A DNA stretch of 5,135 nt from Bifidobacteriaceae bacterium (GTDB taxonomy: Bacteria; Actinomycetota; Actinomycetes; Actinomycetales; WQXJ01). Position numbers and translations under genes: made by a program. The notes below the pieces were generated by a model. The model was not told the DNA's origin. It was given only the letters and a program-made list of their open reading frames with translations, and did not search any database. Shown one piece after another: positions 4,831 through 5,135 of the stretch. Within the stretch, counting starts at the first letter, position 1, and each line of letters opens with the position of its first letter. Location: contig JAIRXV010000317.1 in the NCBI GenBank assembly GCA_031268115.1, positions 1-5,135 on the forward strand. Direction: 5' to 3'.

Positions 4831-5135
4831 ATGAGCACACGACGCGTATTGGTGACAGGAGCGAGTTCCGGTATCGGCGCCGCCACCGTCCGGCTATTTA
4901 GGGAACATGGATGGGACGTGGTGGCGGTGGCGCGCCGCGCCGACCGGCTCCAAACCCTAGCCGAGCAGACCGGGGCAGACTTCTTCGCCGCCGATCTGAC
5001 CAACCAAGGCGATGTGGACCGCCTACGCGACCAGCTGGATTCGGCCGGCCACCTCAACGCAGTAGTCAACAACGCCGGTGGAGCCTTTGGAATGGCAACC
5101 GTCGAAAAGAGCGATATCGCAGATTGGCAAAAGAT
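4831..5135 (+). CDS. Short-chain dehydrogenase/reductase (SDR), N-terminal part only
   Basis: I translated 101 codons from the ATG at 4831 to the right edge with no stop; classical SDRs have about 240-260 residues, so over half, including the catalytic Ser-Tyr-Lys, is outside. The visible Rossmann half is complete in its motifs: the TGASSGIG cofactor loop at 9-16, ARR at 34-36 after the second strand (basic residues there usually indicate NADP(H) preference), D55 in ADLT contacting adenine, and NNAGG at 80-84. The end, DIADWQK, leads into the helix that precedes the usual NVxG segment. Being co-directional with the DHDPS-family gene, it probably handles a sugar, sugar acid or the aldehyde released by the lyase. 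An unrelated YdfG-like 3-hydroxy acid dehydrogenase role is the main alternative. Family is certain; substrate unknown. Confidence 0.93.
   Translation, partial: MSTRRVLVTGASSGIGAATVRLFREHGWDVVAVARRADRLQTLAEQTGADFFAADLTNQGDVDRLRDQLDSAGHLNAVVNNAGGAFGMATVEKSDIADWQK

Noticed and set aside
4503..5072. A minus-strand 189-codon open frame across the lyase/SDR junction
   Set aside because: It lies antisense to two strongly supported genes and its Ser/Ala/Arg-rich translation shows no recognisable motif.
1..5135. A defence system, mobile element or CRISPR array
   Set aside because: No regularly spaced direct repeats, transposase, integrase, nuclease or helicase motifs are visible; all gene content fits carbohydrate metabolism.

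Overview
The window looks like high-GC actinobacterial DNA. This is inferred from the G/C-rich third codon positions, the purine-rich Shine-Dalgarno sites, and a lipoprotein with a GAC lipobox followed by an acidic Thr/Ser/Glu linker. No rRNA or other marker gene is present, so the assignment is tentative. The content is a carbohydrate or sugar-acid uptake and catabolism locus made of two divergent gene sets around a 382-bp control region (3516-3897). I see no mobile element, tRNA, rRNA or CRISPR.

Leftward (minus-strand) unit, in order of transcription: an enolase-superfamily (mandelate racemase/sugar-acid dehydratase type) enzyme (3515-2292), an extracellular solute-binding lipoprotein of the UgpB/MalE type (2211-850), and a MalF/UgpA-type ABC permease (728-1) that runs off the left edge just inside its EAA loop. 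A second permease (MalG/UgpE type) is expected beyond the edge but cannot be seen. A strong inverted repeat (791-838) lies between the binding-protein and permease genes, a common position for a structure that sets unequal expression.

Rightward (plus-strand) unit: a DHDPS/N-acetylneuraminate-lyase family (beta/alpha)8 Schiff-base aldolase or dehydratase (3898-4779), then a short-chain dehydrogenase/reductase (4831 onward) cut by the right edge.

Working model (inference): the ABC system imports a sugar, sugar acid or short oligosaccharide. The SDR may oxidise or reduce an intermediate, the enolase-superfamily enzyme dehydrates an aldonate or uronate-type acid to a 2-keto-3-deoxy acid, and the DHDPS-family lyase cleaves or further dehydrates it to pyruvate-level products. 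The substrate cannot be read from the sequence. Both enzymes show departures from canonical motifs (GTHGQ in place of D-x-H-G in the dehydratase; YVFRDR in place of YNxPxR in the lyase), so the specificity may not be a textbook one. No transcription factor is encoded in the window, but the divergent region holds several short inverted repeats that could be its operators.
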